Assembly (NCBI GenBank): GCA_965267405.1
Contig: OZ253954.1
Coordinates: 124,001 to 188,000 of the forward strand
DNA from: JAPPOI01 sp028818055
GTDB lineage: Bacteria; Pseudomonadota; Alphaproteobacteria; Rhodobacterales; Rhodobacteraceae
Length of the DNA: 64,000 nt
Reading direction: 5' to 3'
Positions 60,886-64,000 of this stretch are shown here, in pieces. The translations under genes were made by a program, and so were the position numbers. The notes below the pieces were generated by a model that did no database searches, was not told the DNA's origin, and worked only from the letters and a program-made list of their open reading frames with translations. The number at the start of each line of letters is the position of its first letter. Positions within the stretch are counted from its first letter, which is position 1.

Positions 60886-62303
60886 TCGAGGATGTCCTTC
60901 AAGCGAAATTCGGCGATGCGTTCCACCTGAAGGCACGCTTCTTGAAACTCGCTGTTTCTGTCGTTCAAAATTCGCCGCCGAAACGCTGCAAGGATGCTAT
61001 CCTTGGTGTGATCACGGACGGCAATGATGAAGGGAAATCCAAATGTTTCCGTGTATTTAGCATTAAGCGCCGAAAATTCCTCGCGTTCTTCGTCAAACAA
61101 GGCATCCAATCCGGCCGAGGCCTGTTCGGCGGTTGACGAAGCCGTCAGTCTTTTGGCCGCTGCCAATTTTCCAGCCAAATCCGGGTGCGCCTTCAAGACA
61201 TCCAGCCGTTCATCCTCGCTTGCAGAGCGGAATGCACGAGACAGAACTGAATGAACCCCAGCGGCGCTATCATGCATCGGGCCAAGTTCCATTGCATGCG
61301 CCCGTTCTGCGACCCATGCCGAATGCTCAAAAATGCCGCCGAACGCGCCAACAAATTCGTCTTTTGACATGGTCGATGGCGGACGGTTGCCGGGAGCCGG
61401 GTGCGTTGCGATCCAGTGGTTGGCGATCTCTTCACGCGTCGCAAACCAAACCCCGTCATGTCCGCGAATGTAGTCCAATGCGCGTTTCAATGCTGCCGCA
61501 CGGCCCGGGCGCCCGATCAACCGACAATGCAGACCAATCGACAGCATCTTTGGCGCGCCAGCCTGACCTTCTGCATAGAGAGTGTCGAAACTGTCTTTGA
61601 CGTAACTTTCGAATTGATCTCCCGCATTGAAGCCTTGCGGTGTTGCGAAACGCATGTCGTTCACGTCCAGAGTGTACGGGACAATCAGTTGCGACTTTCG
61701 TCCAAAGCGCATCCAGTATGGCAGGTCATCCGCGTAGCTGTCTGCCACATAGGTAAAGCCCTCTTCTTCCGCGGCTAAACGAACCGTGTTTGTCGAGCAC
61801 CGTCCCGTGTACCAACCCCTGGGTCGAGCCCCCACAACCTCTGTATGAAGACGGATAGCCTCGGACATGTGAGCGCGTTCATCGGCCTCTGAGAAGTCTT
61901 TGTATTCGATCCACTTCAGCCCATGGGATGCAATTTCCCATCCCGAGGCCTTCATCGCCGCGACTTGTTCCGGTGCGCGTGCCAAGGCGGTCGCAACGCC
62001 GTAAACCGTAACCGGCAAATCGTTCATCATACGGTGCAAGCGCCAGAACCCGGCCCGAGAGCCGTACTCATAGATCGTTTCCATGTTCCAGTGGCGCTGG
62101 CCAGGCCAAGCAGCGGCACCAACGATCTCGGACAAAAATGCTTCGGACGCCTGATCTCCGTGAAGGATATTGTTTTCGCCACCCTCTTCGTAGTTCAGCA
62201 CAATCTGAACGGCGATCTTTGCGCCATTGGGCCATTTGGGATCTGGCGGATTGCCACCATAACCGGACATGTCGCGGGGATAACGGAGTGCGTCAGACAT
62301 CAT
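60882..62303 (-). CDS. Fused allantoinase (PuuE) and OHCU decarboxylase (UraD)
   Basis: A 473-residue fusion. Residues 1-300 are the polysaccharide-deacetylase-type allantoinase PuuE (SGYGGNPPDPKWPNGAKIAVQ, then WEIASHGLKW, GWYTGRCSTNTVRL and SIGLHCRLIGRPGR). Residues about 310-473 are OHCU decarboxylase, the last enzyme of urate to (S)-allantoin (FVGAFGGIFEHSAWVAERA, then LDVLKAHPDLAGKLA and FPFIIAVRDHTKDSIL). The fusion joins two consecutive activities in one chain. It is divergent from uraH. Confidence 0.93.
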   Translation of the reverse strand: MMSDALRYPRDMSGYGGNPPDPKWPNGAKIAVQIVLNYEEGGENNILHGDQASEAFLSEIVGAAAWPGQRHWNMETIYEYGSRAGFWRLHRMMNDLPVTVYGVATALARAPEQVAAMKASGWEIASHGLKWIEYKDFSEADERAHMSEAIRLHTEVVGARPRGWYTGRCSTNTVRLAAEEEGFTYVADSYADDLPYWMRFGRKSQLIVPYTLDVNDMRFATPQGFNAGDQFESYVKDSFDTLYAEGQAGAPKMLSIGLHCRLIGRPGRAAALKRALDYIRGHDGVWFATREEIANHWIATHPAPGNRPPSTMSKDEFVGAFGGIFEHSAWVAERAHAMELGPMHDSAAGVHSVLSRAFRSASEDERLDVLKAHPDLAGKLAAAKRLTASSTAEQASAGLDALFDEEREEFSALNAKYTETFGFPFIIAVRDHTKDSILAAFRRRILNDRNSEFQEACLQVERIAEFRLKDILE

Positions 62304-62369
62304 TCACCTCTGGCTTCATTTCTGTGATAAATGCACGAACGGCAAAGGAAAAGAGGACGGAGTCGCGAG

Positions 62370-62723
62370 ATGGCAGGTTGGCTCAGCACCCACATATTAG
62401 ACACAGCGCGCGGATGCCCGGCCGAAGGGATAAAAATCGCGCTCTATCGTGTGTCAGGCAACAGTCATCGAAAGATCGCTGAAGCCGTCACCAATGCCGA
62501 CGGCCGGACTGATGCGCCGATACTTCCGGAAGACAAATTCAAAACCGGCGAGTACGAACTAATCTTCTTCGCCGGCGAATATTTGCGCTCAAATGGATTG
62601 ACCGATGGTGAGCCGCTCTTTCTTGATGCGATTCCAATCCGGTTCGGGATGAACGAAGAAAGCCACTATCACGTGCCACTATTGCTATCGCCGTATGGCT
62701 ATTCGACATATCGGGGTAGCTGA
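62370..62723 (+). CDS. uraH: 5-hydroxyisourate hydrolase
   Basis: A 117-residue transthyretin-like hydrolase that turns 5-hydroxyisourate into OHCU, the substrate of the fused decarboxylase encoded divergently. It has LSTHILDTARGCPAEGI with the catalytic His8, and the family-defining C-terminal tetrapeptide YRGS. The start at 62370 gives the standard length; an upstream ATG at 62331 adds unlikely basic residues. No urate oxidase gene is in the window. Confidence 0.94.
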   Translation: MAGWLSTHILDTARGCPAEGIKIALYRVSGNSHRKIAEAVTNADGRTDAPILPEDKFKTGEYELIFFAGEYLRSNGLTDGEPLFLDAIPIRFGMNEESHYHVPLLLSPYGYSTYRGS

Positions 62724-62725
62724 GG

Positions 62726-63415
62726 CTAAGCGCCTATCTCCACCGTCAAATCAGACAAACCTGCAATTTCGACGACAACCCGGTCACCCGGAACCAATTG
62801 GCTAACGCCGGCGGGTGTGCCGGTCATGATCAAGTCGCCGGGGGCGAGTTCAACTGATCGGGACAGAAAAGCGATGACGTCTGGTGTCGGCCAGATCATG
62901 TCTGCAAGGTCGCCGTTTTGACGCTCTTCGCCGTTTACCGTCAACCGAAGCGTCCCGGCATTCATACCGCCAACATCGTTGGCCGGGTGAATTGGGCCGA
63001 TAACTGCGGAATTGTCGAATCCCTTAGACAAATCCCATGGCCGCGACATCGATTTGGCCACGGCCTGAACGTCACGACGGGTCAAATCGATCCCGGCGGC
63101 ATAGCCCCAGACATGGGCAAGGGCATCAGATGGATCGATATCGACTCCGCCTTTTCCCAGCGCCACGACCAGTTCACCTTCGTGATGCAAGTCGTTGGTT
63201 TCTGGAGGAAAAGGGATCACATCACCATCATGCGCAACGGCATCGGCGGGCTTCATGAAGAAGAAAGGTGGTTCGCGGTCCGGATCGTTCCCCATTTCAC
63301 GTGCGTGCGCGGCATAGTTTCGTCCGACACAGAATATCCGACGAATGGGAAACCGATCTTCGGTACCGACAACCGGGAGCGAAGGGGTTTGCGGTGGCTC
63401 GATCACAAACGACAT
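62726..63415 (-). CDS. Fumarylacetoacetate hydrolase family protein
   Basis: A 229-residue FAH-fold protein. It has IFCVGRNYAAHAREMG, FFFMKPADAVAHDG, HHEGELVVALGKGG with the metal-binding Glu residues, and IMTGTPAGVSQLVPGD. Such enzymes cleave or decarboxylate acylpyruvates or 2-keto acids. The substrate cannot be named. Its stop is 2 nt from the convergent uraH stop, and a Gfo/Idh/MocA gene lies directly upstream on the same strand. Confidence 0.9.
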   Translation of the reverse strand: MSFVIEPPQTPSLPVVGTEDRFPIRRIFCVGRNYAAHAREMGNDPDREPPFFFMKPADAVAHDGDVIPFPPETNDLHHEGELVVALGKGGVDIDPSDALAHVWGYAAGIDLTRRDVQAVAKSMSRPWDLSKGFDNSAVIGPIHPANDVGGMNAGTLRLTVNGEERQNGDLADMIWPTPDVIAFLSRSVELAPGDLIMTGTPAGVSQLVPGDRVVVEIAGLSDLTVEIGA

Positions 63416-63433
63416 AAGTTTCTGGCCTCTCTT

Positions 63434-64000
63434 TTATCGGAACATTGGTGGGCGAGCATCCACCCAAGCGCCACCATCCTTAGCCGATGCGACAGCCTGA
63501 TGGACTGCTGCCATTGAACGCAGGCCATCAGATGCTGTTGGTAATGCGCCGTGTTCTTCGCCACGAATTGCCGCGGCAAGATCGACATAGATGTTTGCGA
63601 CAGCGAGCGGGAAACCTTCGGGGTGAGCGATTGCCACGCGACTGAGGCGCTGTGCTTCGCTGGACAAACCACTCTCGCCTTTTTCCATGATCTGCGTGCG
63701 GCCACCGACCGGGGTGTAATACACTTGGTTTGGCTGTTCGGACGCCCAGCGCAATCCGCCGATTTCGCCGAAAACTTGGATATCGAACCCATGCTGCCGG
63801 CCAATTGCTACCGACGATGTCCAAAGGCGACCCACAGTTCCACCGTCCATGCGGAAGTTCACCATGGCGTCGTCTTCCAGCTCACGACTTGAGATGGTTG
63901 ACGCGAAATCCGCAGATAATTCACGCACTTCGTCGCTCGCTACGAACGATGCCATGTGGAGGGCGTGAATGCCGCAATCCGCGAACTGGCCTGAGACCCC
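63434..64000 (-). CDS. Gfo/Idh/MocA family oxidoreductase, C-terminal part (cut by right edge)
   Basis: The frame is open to the window edge; at least 188 residues are present. The visible part starts at about the substrate-binding domain with GQFADCGIHALHMASFV, which holds the family's D-x-G-x-H motif. It continues with MVNFRMDGGTVGRLWTSS and the terminal beta-sheet region with FGEIGGLRWASEQPNQ. The N-terminal NAD(P)-binding domain is outside the window. These enzymes oxidise sugars or related polyols. It ends 18 nt before the FAH-family gene. Confidence 0.85.
   Translation of the reverse strand, partial: GVSGQFADCGIHALHMASFVASDEVRELSADFASTISSRELEDDAMVNFRMDGGTVGRLWTSSVAIGRQHGFDIQVFGEIGGLRWASEQPNQVYYTPVGGRTQIMEKGESGLSSEAQRLSRVAIAHPEGFPLAVANIYVDLAAAIRGEEHGALPTASDGLRSMAAVHQAVASAKDGGAWVDARPPMFR

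Overview
The window looks like chromosomal DNA of a marine alphaproteobacterium of the Roseobacter group (Rhodobacteraceae). The support is the gene content. It carries a heterotetrameric sarcosine oxidase operon, a TakP-type TRAP transporter with its own two-component system, a cupin DMSP lyase of the DddQ type, B12-dependent ribonucleotide reductase, Entner-Doudoroff genes, bacterial aminoacyl-tRNA-protein transferase, a cysteine-poor DksA, and a short LOV-like protein similar to the small LOV proteins of this group. Base composition looks even, with moderately high G+C. I see no insertion sequence, prophage, integrase or CRISPR array.

Layout. 0-3.6 kb: edge gene, LOG-family protein, MarC, iron/manganese superoxide dismutase, SDR, small exported protein. 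3.6-10.9 kb: a more accessory stretch with AraC, LysR and SARP-like regulators, GST, cupins and an amino-acid-synthesis-family protein. 10.9-16.7 kb: sarcosine oxidase soxBDAG (minus strand) with two small membrane-protein genes between soxB and soxD. 16.9-24.3 kb: ccmI-ruvX-DUF1289, dksA, then a MoxR ATPase/GNAT/DUF2927 lipoprotein/small membrane protein/VWA operon and an M48 protease. 24.3-34.5 kb: PIN-rlmI, edd-eda, glnE, ybaK, DUF2852-RDD and bpt. 34.6-41.3 kb: TRAP transporter facing a cache-domain histidine kinase and NarL-type regulator. 41.5-44.1 kb: ilvIH behind a leader-peptide attenuator. 44.6-48 kb: XRE regulator plus LOV-like protein, pirin, DMSP lyase, membrane protein. 48-53.6 kb: nrdJ, tRNA-Pro, DUF192, double cold-shock protein. 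53.8-60.4 kb: pdxH, fabI, gpt, aminotransferase, ppiD, trpE. 60.4-64 kb: ureide (urate breakdown) genes, FAH-family hydrolase, and a Gfo/Idh/MocA oxidoreductase cut by the right edge.

The regulatory DNA is the most informative part. There is a peptide attenuator before ilvI (a 15-residue leader with Ile-Leu-Val-Val-Val codons, an alternative pairing and an intrinsic terminator). An 18-bp perfect LacI-type palindrome lies before edd. Two copies of a 21-bp palindrome lie before the DUF2852 gene. A 13-bp stem buries the rlmI start. A NrdR-box-like palindrome lies before nrdJ. A structured, terminator-ended segment follows nrdJ. The most unusual protein signal is a LOV-type PAS protein whose photoactive cysteine is replaced by leucine, encoded 1 nt after an XRE-type regulator whose own leader contains an intrinsic terminator.
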